Positions 32,574 through 45,062 of a DNA stretch of 64,000 nucleotides are shown here, one piece after another. The DNA is taken from the NCBI GenBank assembly GCA_013396995.1, contig VWZP01008283.1, forward strand, positions 115,058 through 179,057. The letters are read 5' to 3'. The DNA comes from Dicaeum eximium (Eukaryota > Chordata > Aves > Passeriformes > Dicaeidae). The notes under the pieces are model-generated. The model had not been told where the DNA came from. It worked only from the letters and a program-made list of their open reading frames with translations, and searched no databases. The first letter of the stretch is position 1. Each line of letters begins with the position of its first letter. Both the position numbers and the translations under genes were made by a program.

Positions 32574-35407
32574 GAGGTGAGCATGGCAAACAATGCCAGA
32601 GCACTGCAGTGGTTCCTCCATGGGTCCATCCTGGTGTCCAGCAGAGTTCTCCTGCTCGTAGGGCTTCAAATACAGCACTTTTTACCCTCCTGTGTGACCT
32701 ACTCAGCACACAGAGCCATGGGGCAGTGCCACAGCACAGCTTTGGGCAGGTTTTTTTTTCCCTCCTTGAAACAACTGGTGAAAGTCACAATAAATGTTAC
32801 ATTGTTTGGAAGGAAAGGCAGGAAATGTATATAAACTTCTGGCAGGCAAACACATATGGCAGGAATATGCTGGAGAATGCAGAATGCTCCAGAGAACACA
32901 AGGAATTACAAGCCCTACCTGGGTAATTGAGTGTAAATGTTACAGCTGATGGTCTCTTCTCTCCCACATACAAATAAATATCTGTGCCCCACCTTCATCT
33001 GGGCTGTCCTGTGTCTCCCTGTACCAACAATCTGCATAACTCCTGGCCCCTGAGAACCTACACCTTGCATGTCATCACACATTAAATCTCAATTACCTGC
33101 CACTGTTTCCGTTCCCTTCTGGGGTTTGGGCTGGATTTCTGTTTCAAACAGGGCGCAGCTGTATGATGAAGGAGCAGGGATGGATAAACAAGCAGATGGT
33201 GTTAGAGACACATTTTGGTGTTGCAAGGAGTGCAAGAAGCTGGGGTGGTACAGCCTGACCAAGCCAGCAAAGCCCTTGGTACCACAGAAAGGTCTCCTTC
33301 CCTCAGCTCCCAACAGCAGATCCTCTTCTGACCCACCCACCAAAGACAAAACCAAGCATCAACTCCTCTAAAAGCTATTTTAAACCCAAGAACACTGAGA
33401 ACATTTGGGATTATTTCATATTTTGTAAGAGTATTTACACTTACAATGCAACTGCAAATGATAAAAGTTATGCACAAAATAGGGGTGAACTCAAGTGAAC
33501 TCAAGTTACCTAAATTCCTCATTGTGAGTTTGCATCAGGAGCAAAAAACATGTAGGGAAAGATTTTTTTAAAATATTTGAGCTACCTAGGATAGTTTTAA
33601 ACATAGGAAAAAAATGGAGATGGCTAGAGGAAAGGATCTAGAGGAAAATGAAGCTGATAATCAGGAATGGTGGATGTAACAACACACCAGGCTGCAGAAC
33701 ACCCTCCAAAAGCAACAGAAAGAATCTTTGCAAAAAAGCTTTGCCTCAGCAGAAGATGACTGCTGAACAATTCTCTATAAATCTCACAGTGCCATGGCAA
33801 TGCAGTGACATCCCAAACACAGGAATCTTCTTAGACTGGAGAGACGGGGAAAAGAAACCAGGCACACTCCAAAAGGATCTTAAAATACCTCCCGTGCTGG
33901 CTGTGACAAAAACAAACAGCAGCAGCGAGTTGTGCAGCCTGTTCCAGGACTGAGAGCCCTGCTCCAGGGGCACCAGCAGCCTCTCCAGCAGGAATTCCAC
34001 CACAGGCGTGCCCAGGTCAGAGGCACAAACACACACCCGTGGGGCACAGAGCCCATCCACCCCGGCCACCTCTGTCCCAGCACCAGGGACACACCTGAGT
34101 GCCCTGCAGCCCCCAGAGCCACCTCCCCAGGGCAGGGGGGCTCTGCCACCCCGGCAGGAGCTGCTTTTGGAGACGTCTCTGGTTGCTGGGGTGAACTCCC
34201 AGCGAGGAGCACCATCCCCCAGCAGGGCCTTGTGTGCCACTCAGGAGAGGGGCAAGGAACTGAGAGCAGGGATGACCAAGCAGGGGAAGGTGAGAAACCA
34301 AAGCAAAGGCCAGCCTGGGCAGAAGAAGGTGGTCACGGCTCCATCAGCGCTCAGCTGAGCTCCTCCGTGGAACCAGCAGAGCCCAGATCAGCCTCAAGGA
34401 CACTCCCAAAGGCTGGGCAAGGCTCCTGCTGCCCCAGGCAGGATGGGCTCCATCCAAACAGCAGCTCTGAGCCACAGCACGTGTTCATCCAGCTCTCCTG
34501 GACTGCTGCTCCTGGGGCTTTGCACAGCAGTCAGCAGGGCAGACACAGAGGAAGCACTTAGCCCTCAACTGCACTCCAAGTCTCCTGCAAAATTAGGAAA
34601 TTGCTCCAGATGCTCAAAACGCCACAAATAACTGATGGATCGGGTTTCTAGGAGCTGTATGCATGGACAGCTTCTCATTTTCAAAATTACTGACTGCAGC
34701 CTTGGTTTACACCAGCCTCTTACACATCTGGATAGTCTTATGTAGTTTACAAAAGTAAACATGTCAGTTTTCTATCCATTTCTGTCTTTTATTTTGAGCT
34801 TTCAGCTCCAAAAACATCTTTACAAAGTTAACAGGGGAAAGGCTGTAAGGAGAGGACAAAGTTGGGGGGTATCAACTCAGCTCCCTTTTTTGCACAGTGA
34901 AAAGACTCATACAATAATCTCACTTAGGCTTCTAAATAACTGAGCTTTGAAAAATGGGGTTTAAACACCACTGAAACCTAAGACCATAAAGAGAAAAACA
35001 TATGTGCACATGGACTTCAGAAAGCAAACAGCTTTTCAAAACACACTGACACACTCTGACACACTCCTAAAGAGATTGTTTTTTATTTAAACCAGCATCA
35101 GCTGAAGGGCAGGAGAAGGACTCCAGCACATATCAGCAAGAACTCCCACTCCATACAGGCACAAAAGTAAACTAATCACTTCCTAAGCTGCTAAAATGCC
35201 ATTAAAAATTACTATCTATAGAGATACATGTCCATGTGATACTTGTACAGGAACACATCCACTTATCACAATTTATGGCTTTTTTAAAATAACTTCAGGA
35301 GAGAATTTGGTCACAGGACAACAGCCTTGTATAGAGAGGACTGAAGAGGAAGAAATGCTGCAATCCAAGTGAATCCCCCACAGCCAGGAGAGCCAGCCTT
35401 ACTGACA

Positions 35408-35449
35408 GAGATCCTTGAAGGTCTCTTCCAACCCTGATGCTTCTGTGAC
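35408..35449 (+). mobile_element. CR1 3' tip
   Basis: About 40 bp: AGATCCTTGAAGGTCTCTTC, then CAACCCTGATGCTTCTGTGA. This is the extreme 3' end of a forward CR1, severely 5'-truncated. Confidence 0.6.
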
Positions 35450-36185
35450 TCCCTTCTCCACTTCCCATGAGAGGAAACAGAGGTTCATAAATGTTGGGAA
35501 GGGATGTGCCTGTAGCATCACCAGGATGTTTAAGTGGTGAGAAGTTTCCTGGAGCACCGGGAAGCTCGTGGGGAGGACACAGAACTCAGGGTTAGGGAAG
35601 GAGGCTGGAAGGGACCAGGAGCTCAGAGATATTTTGGGTGAGATACACACAGGGGCTCACCCCATCCTCTGACAAGCCTCTGAGTTTGAAAGGTGCTTTA
35701 ATCTGCCTCAGATCTGTATAAACAAAGATCGTAGAAACAACTGCTGGAGCAGCCTGGGAAGGAGGAATTCTGGTGTCGGCTTTCACGGCGGAGAGGAGGG
35801 AGGGATGGAAGAGGGGAGCACAGAAGCACGCTGGGGATCACACAAACACCCTGTTTCAGGCCCATGAACCCTGTCAGGCAGCTCAGGTAAGGGGGACCCA
35901 GCTGCACAGCTCCCGCCCCAGCAGCGCACCGAGCTCTCCGCAGCGCTGCCCTTCACCCAAAATCCCAGCGCAGCCAAGCCTCACCTCCTCCTCCTCCTCA
36001 TCCCTGCTCCATGAACACTTTAACCAGGAACAGCCCTGCCTCTGGGATTGTGCTCCGTGGGTCACACCAGGGGTCAGCCTGCACAATCCCCCCTCCCCAA
36101 ATCCTGACCTCCCGACCTGGGGATGCCAGAGGGCAAGAAATCCTGCTTCTGTGCAACAAGGCATTGTTAAAGAGAAAATTCCTCG

Positions 36186-36200
36186 TTTTTTTTTTTTTTT
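36186..36200. repeat. T-tract, 15 bp
   Basis: Run of T immediately upstream of the CR1 fragment at 36218. Confidence 0.9.
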
Positions 36201-36217
36201 CTACATCCTTTACAAGT

Positions 36218-36520
36218 CTGGGAGAACTGGGATTGTTGAGCCTGCAGAAGAGAAGACGACGGGGTGAGATAACTGCAGCCCTCCAGGAGCTGAAGGAGCT
36301 GCAGGAAAGAGGGAGAGAGACTTTAAAACAGAGACAGGAGAAGGGGGAATGGCTTCCCACTGCCAGAGGGCAGGGATAGGTGGGATGTTGGGAAGCAATT
36401 CCTCCCTGTGAGGGTGGGCAGGCCCTGGCACAGGTGCCCAGAGCAGCTGTGGCTGCCCCTGGATCCCTGGAAGTGCCCAAGGCCAGGCTGGACGGGGCTT
36501 GGAGCAACCTGGGCTACTGG
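36218..36520 (+). mobile_element. CR1 LINE fragment without 3' octamers
   Basis: A forward copy: GAACTGGGATTGTTGAGCCT, the GGCTTCCCACTGCCAGAGGG block, CAGAGCAGCTGTGGCTGCCC and GGAGCAACCTGGGCTACTGG. It stops just before the 3' terminus, so the tip was lost after insertion. A 15-base T run lies immediately upstream at 36186-36200. Confidence 0.88.
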
Positions 36521-37704
36521 GTCCATGTGACAAACTTTAAGCATTGAGACCTGAATCCTCATGACCAAAGAGGCAGAGAAAAGCGGGGGACGTGTGGTGG
36601 GACACACATGATGCCACAACAGACACCCACACATTTAAACTATAAAAACCTAAGAGGAAAGATAGCACAGGAATTTCGTCCCAGAAGTAGCAAAGTTTTT
36701 TTTTTTCTTTCTTGAAAACACCTCAGTCACTAAAGAAAGAAAAAAATAAAATAGAAGAATGGAGTCTGGTCCGACATGCCATTTGTACTTACCTTGGCAA
36801 GATCTCTTGTTTTCCAGAGCTCTGACAGCTCCTAGGAGAACACAGCAGCTCCAGAGGGACAGAGTCTGACAGTGCTGTCTGCAGAGATCCCTGGAAAGCA
36901 GGGGGCTGACTTTTCCCTCGGGGCAGTCCCACTGACAACAGATTATGGTTCCTCCACCTGGCTCCTGGGTGGCAGAGGGGTCAGGAGAGGAGAGGGCCAG
37001 CAGGAGGGTGCTGGGGGCTGCCTGCACAGAGAGCCAAGGCAGGTGACACTGCTGCTGGGCTCTGAAGGACAGCTGGCCGTGGGACCTGCAAGGAGCTGCC
37101 TTGTGTGAGCACAGAGCCCACGGCTCAGTGAGAGCTGCTCAAGGCAAACACCCGAGCTGCACTCGACGCTTTCCATCCCCACGTGCTCCCCAGAAGGGGC
37201 CAGTCCCACCCAGAGGCGACGGCACGCTCCCAAACAGAGCATTTGGGATTGTTCCTCCCTACAGCTGGAGCCAGGTGACAGCAAGGAATGTCCCCAGCAC
37301 TTGGGGCTTGCAGGGAGATCCCCACGGGCCAGGAGGCTCCGCAGGCTGCCAGCCCCCGTCAGCTCCGGGAGCAGCGCTGGTCCTGCGGAGCCCGCGGTGA
37401 CTGCAGTGACCCACTAATCCCATCAGGCTGCTAGAGACATAAACCAGCAGGAAAGGAGGAGGAAGGGAAAAGGAATGGGGAAAAACCCTATATATCCTTA
37501 CTGCCCCGACCTCAGCTCAAGCAGGAGCTGAGCTGGGAGCAGTGCCTGGCAGAGCCCAGCCTAGAGAGACAGCCCTTCCCAGCCAGCCTGCTCAGGAAAG
37601 CTTGGAATGCTGACTCCAGCCTGCTCCGCTGCTTCCCTGGCTCCTGGCACAGCACTCAGCCACTGCCAGGCATTCTGAGGAGGGCAGCATCCACAAACCA
37701 CCTG

Positions 37705-37786
37705 GCTGCAATGGGACTGGGGAGGGACTGGATGATCCTCACGAGTCCCTCCCAGCTCCAGATATTCCCTGATTCTGTGGTCATTC
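37705..37786 (+). mobile_element. CR1 LINE 3' tip
   Basis: A forward tip: GGGACTGGATGATCCTCACG, then CCCTCCCAGCTCCAGATATT and CCTGATTCTGTGGTCATTCC. About 80 bp is left, of the ATATCCTGA-type subfamily. Confidence 0.8.
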
Positions 37787-40724
37787 CTTCTGAGCACAGC
37801 TGGGTAGCCAAGGCTGCTCCTGGGAGCCTTCCTTCAGGGTGCCTGTTCCCTTCTGTCCATCCCACCAGGTGCCCAACTCCAAAGAATATCCATCCCATGG
37901 ATGCCTCACATCAACCATAAACACAAATGAGTCCTTCAGCTTTAAAGGTCAGAGCCCCCAGGAAGAGAAGGGAAATGCAATTTGGGAAAAACCCCACCAT
38001 GGCAAAAAGGGGATTTCTGGGTAAAACAAATGTTTAACTACCACTGGTTTTCACTTCCTAAGAAATGAGCGTGGCCAAAACATGTTTTAGGAAACTTTCT
38101 AGCTGGACTCAGCCTTCTGCTGAGACAGGAGGTCATGGCAGACTCAAACCCAGAGCAGGAGGTGGCACTCACCAATGGATTTGTTTGCGGGTGTAAAAGC
38201 TCAGAAGCACAAAACCATCACCTCAGCTCCCATGCTGGAAGCCCAGACAGCATCATCAGGGAGTTGGGAAAACAACAAAATTAAAGGAAAAAAAAACCTT
38301 ATAAATGCCATTGCTCTGGAAAATTAGAATTAATAGGAAAGTAAACAAAAGGCTTGCTCTGGCTGATGATAACTATCAGCATGTCAGGGGTTTCATGGTT
38401 TCTCTGTTATTATTACAAAAGCATCTTGCTTGAACTGCAGGAGTTAAAAATGCAGAACATCTTGACTTCCCAGAGATAATTCTGCAAACAAGGAGCGACA
38501 AGGATGCACTTCCACCGCTGATTCTTTCATGAATAACTTTATCAGCACTTTCACTCCACAGGGAGATCCAGATGTTTTATCAAGATGGATTTATATCCAA
38601 GACCCAGGTTTGAAAGCATGACAGGCTGAGGAGCTGGGCATTAATCTCTTGCTTAGAAAACTCCTTCTGCTGAGTATTCCCCAGAGGGATGCTTTTCCTG
38701 TGCCCTGTGACACAAACGAAGAGGAGGCACCAGAGAAGTGCCTGCCATGCTACCAAGCCCTGTGTGACATGGCCAGCAGCTGCACAGGCCCAGGAGCCAC
38801 CAAACCCTCAGCAAACACAACATTTCCTACCCTCTCCACGGACTATTAGCAGCAGAACCCGAAATGTCAAAACCCAACTCTTAATTACCGAAGTCGGCGC
38901 TTAATGACTCCAATTACAATTTCCACTGATTTCTGAAAATTGGATTCTCCACTACAGTTGCCGTGTTTAAATGAGTTTCTTACCTCATTTGTGGTAATTA
39001 TACTCTGACAAACTAATTTAAAATACAGTAGAGATTTCTAAAATACTACTTAAAAATCATGGGGATTTAAGAACAAAACACTGCTTAAGGCTCCCCCTTC
39101 CCACATTTTTTATCACGTTCCTTTCAGGGCCCAGGAATGCAGGGGGTTAAAAGATGAGAGATAATAAAGGACAGTATTTTGTCAAAAGGCCACCAAAAGG
39201 GTGTTTTACAAGTAGGAAACAGTTTTATTTCTGTGATAGAAACTCACTGTCCTCTTCCCCCGTATCACAGAAATGGATTCTCCTTTTATCCTGAATCCCC
39301 CCAGAAGCTGCTCTTCCCAGGCTCACCATCAGCAGAGCCACAGAGGAGCCCAGCAAGAAGGAGATGAATGGGGAAGGGATAAATCCATGTCTGAGGCACA
39401 GCCAGCAGCTCTGTCTCTCACCTGCATGCTGAGCCTACCACCAACCCTGCCCTGGGGCTGAGCCTGGCTTCTGCAGGGTGCAGCTGCACCCACCTGGGGA
39501 TGCCTCCCCTGCACTGGGAATGGTTTTCAAGCTCCTGCTCATAACCAGTAAAAGAAATGGAAAAGTTCAGGAGAGTCCATCTCAAGAAACTACCTAAGCC
39601 ACCTACAGAAAGAACACATTAAAATGAGATATTTTAGGGCTCGTATGATACAGAGAGCAGCAATTTCTCCAGAGCCTGCCTTTTCCACGCATGTTTGTCC
39701 TGGAAAAAAGGAAGGAAAAGCCACTAACATGCCCCAGTCCCTTTGCCAACCTCCAGAGCCAGAGATCCAAAGCACAGAGCCCGGAGTTGTAGCAGCCTGG
39801 CAGTCAGATGGCCACAGGAGCTGTGGCAAAGCCAGGGTGGCTGTGCCAGACAGCACCACCACAGGAGTGAGCCCCAACTCCTGGACAAATTCATCCTGAC
39901 CCCTGCAGCAGCAGGGCCACTGCCAGAGCCAGCCTGGACGTGGCAAAAGCCACCTGAGGGGAAGGTGCAAACAGGGTTTCAGTTTGTGAGGGATCACAGC
40001 TGCCCCAAGAGGGACACTGGGGTGCCACCCCCCAGCTCCCCACAGGGACACAAAGCTCCAGCTCAGCAGAGCTGGGGAGGAGCAGAGAGCAAACCTGCTG
40101 CACGTGTTCACTGTGCACAGAGGGAATTCAGGATGCACAGGGTCACGCTCCCACTCTGGCACAGGGACAGAATACACCCCTGGCACAGCTGCTCCTTGCA
40201 GTGAAACCTTCTCATTCTGCTCATTTCTGCTTTATTTTCTTTCTCGTCTTTCACAGATATCCATTACTCAGCAGTGGTTGTAGGATTTTATGTTCACATA
40301 TGGTTTAAAGAGGTGGCTGTTTAATGTTCCCTATATGTAAATAACTACATGCTGCTGCAGTCCCTGCTGAGCAAGTGAAGGAACGATTAGATTATAAATC
40401 TCCAGCACAGAAACATGTCAGGTTGGTTTTTATCTACAAACACATTAGAGCTTACACTGGGTTACATTTGCTATCTTCCCTTTCACCCACAAATTCCCAT
40501 TGCTTTTAAGAGCATATAAAGCAAGCAGCAACAGTAAGAATTATCCCAGAAAGCAGGAGCCCAGGGGAGCAGCCAGGATCCCACAGAATCCCCCTGCCTG
40601 GGGCAGGGTTTCACCACCACAGTGCAGAGCTGAATCCAGAATGTCACTTCCAGGGCTGTGCTGGGGGTGCCTGGGAACCCCATGGCAGAGTGGGGACAGC
40701 AGCCCTGTTCCCTGTGCTGGCACT
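37787..40724. other. No gene seen; possible conserved element at 38870-39060
   Basis: The patch 38870-39060 has repeated TAATTA/TTAAT words and two CpGs in an otherwise CpG-poor context. A 198-codon minus frame (39590-40186) is Cys- and Trp-rich without a domain. Confidence 0.45.
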
Positions 40725-41187
40725 GCTGGGGACATCGGGGCTGTGTCCAGCTCTGGGCTCCTCATTCCAGGAGAGACCCAGAGGGGCTGGAGCCCCANNN
40801 NNNNNNNNNNNNNNNNNNNNNNNNNNNNNNNNNNNNNNNNNNNNNNNNNNNNNNNNNNNNNNNNNNNNNNNNNNNNNNNNNNNNNNNNNNNNNNCCTGCC
40901 AGGAGGGGACAGCCGGGGGGGTCGGGCTCTGCTCCCAGGGAACAGGGACAGGAGGAGAGGGAACGGCCTCAGGCTGGCCCAGGGCAGGCTCAGGGTGGGC
41001 ACCCCATGGAATTTCCCCATGGAAAGGGGGCCCAGGGATTGGAAGGGGCTGCCCAGGGAGGTTTGGAGTGCCCATCCCTGGATGTGGCACTCAGTGCTCT
41101 GGGCTGGGGACAAGGTGAGCATCGGGCACAGGCTGGACCCAACAGTCTCAAAGATCCTTTCCAGCCTCAATGATTCTGTGATTCCAG
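40725..41187 (+). mobile_element. CR1 LINE 3' fragment spanning the assembly gap
   Basis: A forward copy. GCTGTGTCCAGCTCTGGGCT lies before the gap. GGAATTTCCCCATGGAAAGG, GGGCTGGGGACAAGGTGAGC and the end CTCAATGATTCTGTGATTCC lie after it. At about 460 bp including the gap, it is one of the longest copies in the window. Confidence 0.9.
40798..40894. other. Assembly gap (97 N)
   Basis: There are 97 unresolved bases. Both flanks are CR1 sequence in the same orientation, so the gap is internal to one CR1 copy. The long frames that appear to span it are artefacts of reading through N. The intact sister copy at 48271-48697 suggests the missing part is the CR1 segment just before the pentad CCTGC near its centre. 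Confidence 0.98.
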
Positions 41188-41330
41188 CTGGGAAAGGTCC
41201 CATGGGATACCATGGCAGCTCCTGCCACCCTCCATGCTGGTGTCCCTCAGGAGCAGCAGTCCCTGCACAGGCAGCTGGCATCACCTCGACCCAACACCAG
41301 CCGTGGGAAAAGCATGGAATCTCAGACTGG

Positions 41331-41412
41331 AATCACAGAATAGAAGAGACCTTTAAGCCCAGCCAGTTCCAGCCCCTGCCATGGGCAGGGACACCTCCCA
41401 GCAGCCCAGCAC
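41331..41412 (-). mobile_element. CR1 LINE 3' fragment
   Basis: AATCACAGAATAGAAGAGAC, then CAGTTCCAGCCCCTGCCATG and GGCAGGGACACCTCCCAGCA form the reverse 3' end of the GGTTTGGG-type subfamily. It lies only about 145 bp from the forward copy ending at 41187, giving a tail-to-tail pair. Confidence 0.85.
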
Positions 41413-44400
41413 AGCATGGCAGGAGCCAGGAGGGCAAACACCTGCATTTCAAATGACTCTGCTTTTCCTGTAGCTGTGGCATAACCCCAGTGCTGCTGCT
41501 GGAAACCAAAACACGTTTTTCAGTGTAATTTATCATCTATCTCACATGGCTGACAGGATTCATTTCAAATCAAAGCTCCCAGGCCAAGCACATTAAAATT
41601 ATTTCTGTTTTTCAGAAGTGAATGCCACGAGGGCCAGGAGCAACATTAACATATCCACTCACATTTCCAGCCTGTCCGGTATCAGAAACCAGCACGGAGA
41701 GAAGCATCTTTTGAACTTTCCAAGGTGGAGAAACACTCTTTAAATAAAGAGGAGATACATAAATCCTTGCTCAGCTGGTCTTCCTTCCTTGCTGAGCCAG
41801 GACAGATCATAGGAAACACCCCTGATACTCCCAGGCCGTGCAGAGCAAGGAAAGCAAGGCAGAAAGCTCTCCCTGGATCCCGGGAAGACATCCTACAGCC
41901 ACAGGTAAATAGGAGATCACAGGCACCCCCTGCTGCACCCACAAAGGCACCAAAGCCACCCAAGTGCCACCACAAAGGTGCCAGGGTTTCCCCTGCAAGC
42001 CCCTGCCTGGGTGGTGGGTGCAGAAATCCATCCCTGGTGGCAAACAAATGAGTAAAACCAGGGCAAGGCTCGTAAGGCAGAAATGAAGATGCTAATCAAG
42101 AAGGCAGGAGGAAGGGAAAAATCCCTTTGGCCTGTGGAAGCAGGCAGTAAATAGCCTGAAACTGGGCATTAATTCAATTTATACAAATGCAGTCCAAGCT
42201 ATCAAGTGTGGGCATAGCCTCTGTGTAGTGAGGAGTCATTGGAGTGACTGCAAGAGCTGCAGGATCCAAAAGATGCCCCAGACCGACACTGCAGAACGAG
42301 GATGGAAGGAACCCCAAAGCTGCTCAGGGCTGTCTTTTCCCTGCCCATCCTACCCCACACTCTCCTGACACACTAATGAGGAGTCCTTGCCCAAATCCAG
42401 CCTCTGTACCCCATTTCTGCTGACTTAAAATTATCCTGCAGCAGATGATGGATATTTCCTACCCCAGCAGCCTCTCTTGCCTGGCATTGCTCTGCATATT
42501 AATGATCCCTAATGACACCTAAAAGCCTCTGCAAAGTCTCACATATGGATTTTACCACTTAGGCTGAAGCCATAAAGAGCCAGCAATGGCAGAGTGTGTT
42601 TAATGACCAAAACCAAGGAAAGCATTCATTAAGACATCTTGTGGAAAGGGGCATTAAGACGATTTTTCTCCTGGACCAGTGGTGGGAGGTGAGGAAGGTG
42701 ATGAGTAATATCAGTTTGAAAGGGATGTTTAAAATATGCATTATTTTAGTTGGCAGGGAATAAGTCTGTTCAGTGGAAGCAGGGGAGGGGGGAAAATGGT
42801 CAGGGGAGTGAAGGAGGAGAGCTGCCTGTCCGTGACATTGTCAGACCTGGACAGTGAGGGAAGATCAGCCCTCAAGAATACAAATCACCTTCAGCCAGGG
42901 CTCCTGGAAGGCACTGTCAGCTGATCCCCACCTCTCCAGAGCAGGATGATGGCTTGGGGGGGATGAGGCTGAAAAGAGGGGCTAATTAAGCAAAGAGGCA
43001 AATAGGCAAGAGACTTGAGGAATTGATCAGACAATGAAAGTAAATGACTTGGCAAAACACCCCTGGTATCACATCCAACAGATGCAGCGCTGTTCTGGTG
43101 ATTGATATTCTCACTGGATGCTCCTGCAGCAATGGGGAGTGCTGGGACATTTATTGGGGTAAATGAAATCACAGCCCAGACACCTCCTTTCCTGCTCTGT
43201 GCAAGGAGAAAAAGCTGCCAGGGACCTCTTCATCCAGAAATCAAAGCATCACCAAGGAGTGAGGAAAATAATCACTTGGCCAAATAAGACTCAGAAAATT
43301 CTCTTCATCAAGCTCCCGTGGCATTTGTCATTTGCTTGCTTGTGCATCAGCATTCACACAGGTGACCAGAGCCAGAAACCCAGGGTCCTTCCTCATTTCT
43401 GCTCTCCGTATTTTCCACACTCCCGTGCACATCTATTTCTGTTCGTCTGCAAAGTCACATGGCCAGGGGAAGGCCCAGAGAAAACACACGGGAAAAACAC
43501 ACGTCAAACGCAGACCATGCCTGTGTTACTCATCCAGAGGCTATTTCATGCTTTTTTTGTAAGATATCCCTAAAGCAGAGACACTTGGGCCTGGTTTCAA
43601 GTCTTGAATCCTGGTGTTCATGAGGTCAGCACTACAGCTGGTATAAATTTCCCTCCCAGCACCATCAATCCCGCGTCGGAGCGCTGAAACATTCCGGCCG
43701 CCGCGCAGACTGCCCCCCATTTTTAACCTTCATTATTCACAATTGTTAATCACTGACCCATTCTCCGGCTGCCCTGGTTGCTAAGCGACCCGTTTTTGCT
43801 CCAGATACTTTTTAAAGCTGGTTAAGAAATGGCCAAAAGTCAACAGGGTGAGGATTGAGACTAATGGGGACGGATCTTGTCTGAAGGGAGGGAGACTCAC
43901 CCACACCTCTACCCATGGTGTAAAAAACACTCAGTAATGACACCTGGGGACCTCTGAAAGCCGCCCAGAGCAGCCCCGAGGCTCCCACACCTCCAGGGAA
44001 ACCCAGGATCCCAAATGGGAATGTAATTACCCTCCCTGGCAGGAGGGCAGGGACTTGCAGAGAGCAATGATTAAAAATAATCAGGCAGAATTCATCAGGT
44101 GAGGGTAGAATTGTCCAGCCCGTGTTTCTGCACCCCTGTCCCCTTTCAGCCCTCCCTTCCCAGCTCCCAGCTGTGCCCAAATTCCTTCTGCTGCTCCCTT
44201 CAGCAGCCTGGGGCTCTCGTGCCCACCAGGATCCTTTGGATTTGCAGAAGGGACCTGAGAACTCCAGGACTTTTAACCTTCTGGCAAACTAAGTAGAGTG
44301 GGACACAGGGCAACATCCACAGTCCTGCCTGGGCCACCTGCCTCTGGTTTTCCCTCTCTTTGGCAAACATTCCAAGGAAGGGAGCACTTGCTGTGTTCTG

Positions 44401-44931
44401 TGATCTCAGGGCAGTCTCCTCCTGCTGTCCCACTCGTGTGTCCCCCCTCAGGCACAGCCACTGTGGTGTTGGGATTAGCTATGGAAACACCAATTTCCAT
44501 CATGTACAAACCAGTGCTTAAAGTGCTACAGATTCACACAGCAGCAAGACCAAGCAACCATAGGAACTGTTAAGGAAGAACCGAAAAAAAATTCAGGATT
44601 GGCAAGGAACAGGAGAAAAACACCAAGGTTCTGATTTTTCTGCCTTTTCTTCTTTTAAATGTCACCTCATGGTGTGGGTTCTGGGCACAGCTGGAGTTAC
44701 TGGAGTAAGCAGGGTAAATCAGAGCTTTGAGATCAGGTTCCCAAAGAGCTGAGCACCCCAGTAGGAGGCTGTGGCCATGTGCCAGAGTGGGAACTCCAGG
44801 ATGAACATGTTCTTGTTTGCATGAACTGCTACCAGTTCAATACATTGATGCACACATGCTTTTTGGGGGGTTTGGCTTTTTCTTTTAAGTTTGTCTTTAA
44901 ACCTTCAAGAAAGCTTAAGCACAACCTAACA
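41413..44931. other. No gene seen apart from the CpG/X-box block
   Basis: The stretch 42480-42740 is AT-rich with ATTAATGATC-like words. The block 43640-43830 is listed separately. The remaining frames are short. Confidence 0.45.
43640..43830. promoter_or_regulatory. CpG-bearing block with RFX X-box-like motif
   Basis: A compact island in CpG-poor surroundings holds several CpGs (about 43670-43710). Next come an AT-rich stretch with TTCATTATTCACAATTG and then GTTGCTAAGCGAC, which fits the RFX X-box pattern (GYYNYY, one-base spacer, RRNRAC). No ORF or CR1 covers it. Inference: an enhancer or minor promoter, perhaps of a cilia-linked or neural type given the RFX motif. The motif match alone does not prove function. 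Confidence 0.35.
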
Positions 44932-45062
44932 CATCCAAGGCCAGGCTGGACAGGGCTTGGAGCAACCTGGGCTAGTGGAAGCTGCTCCTGCCCAAGGCAG
45001 CAGGCTGGAACCAGATGATCTTTAAGACCCCTTCCATCCCAAACCAGTGATTCTCTGATTCC
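44932..45062 (+). mobile_element. CR1 LINE 3' fragment
   Basis: A forward copy: CAAGGCCAGGCTGGACAGGG, GAGCAACCTGGGCTAGTGGA, GATGATCTTTAAGACCCCTT and the terminus AGTGATTCTCTGATTCC. One octamer is changed to ATTCTCTG. Confidence 0.9.

Larger units (their letters stand above)
27706..35407. other. Long stretch without genes
   Basis: 7.7 kb with only short frames, the CA array at 30803, the 20-bp duplication at 32115 and an A-tract. The pyrimidine-rich block 29850-30050 gives Pro- and Ser-rich frames. The region 31600-32560 and 33380-33640 is AT-rich. No recognisable repeat family covers most of it. Confidence 0.5.

Noticed and set aside
35840..35887. Donor CAGCTCAG/GTAAGG on the plus strand
   Set aside because: No convincing exon body upstream.
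36793..36831. 39-nt minus-strand block between CTCCTAG and GTAAGTAC
   Set aside because: Good splice consensus, but isolated with no supporting frame or neighbours. About this many perfect donors are expected by chance in 64 kb.
40500..41456. 318- and 247-codon frames
   Set aside because: They read through the N gap and CR1 sequence.
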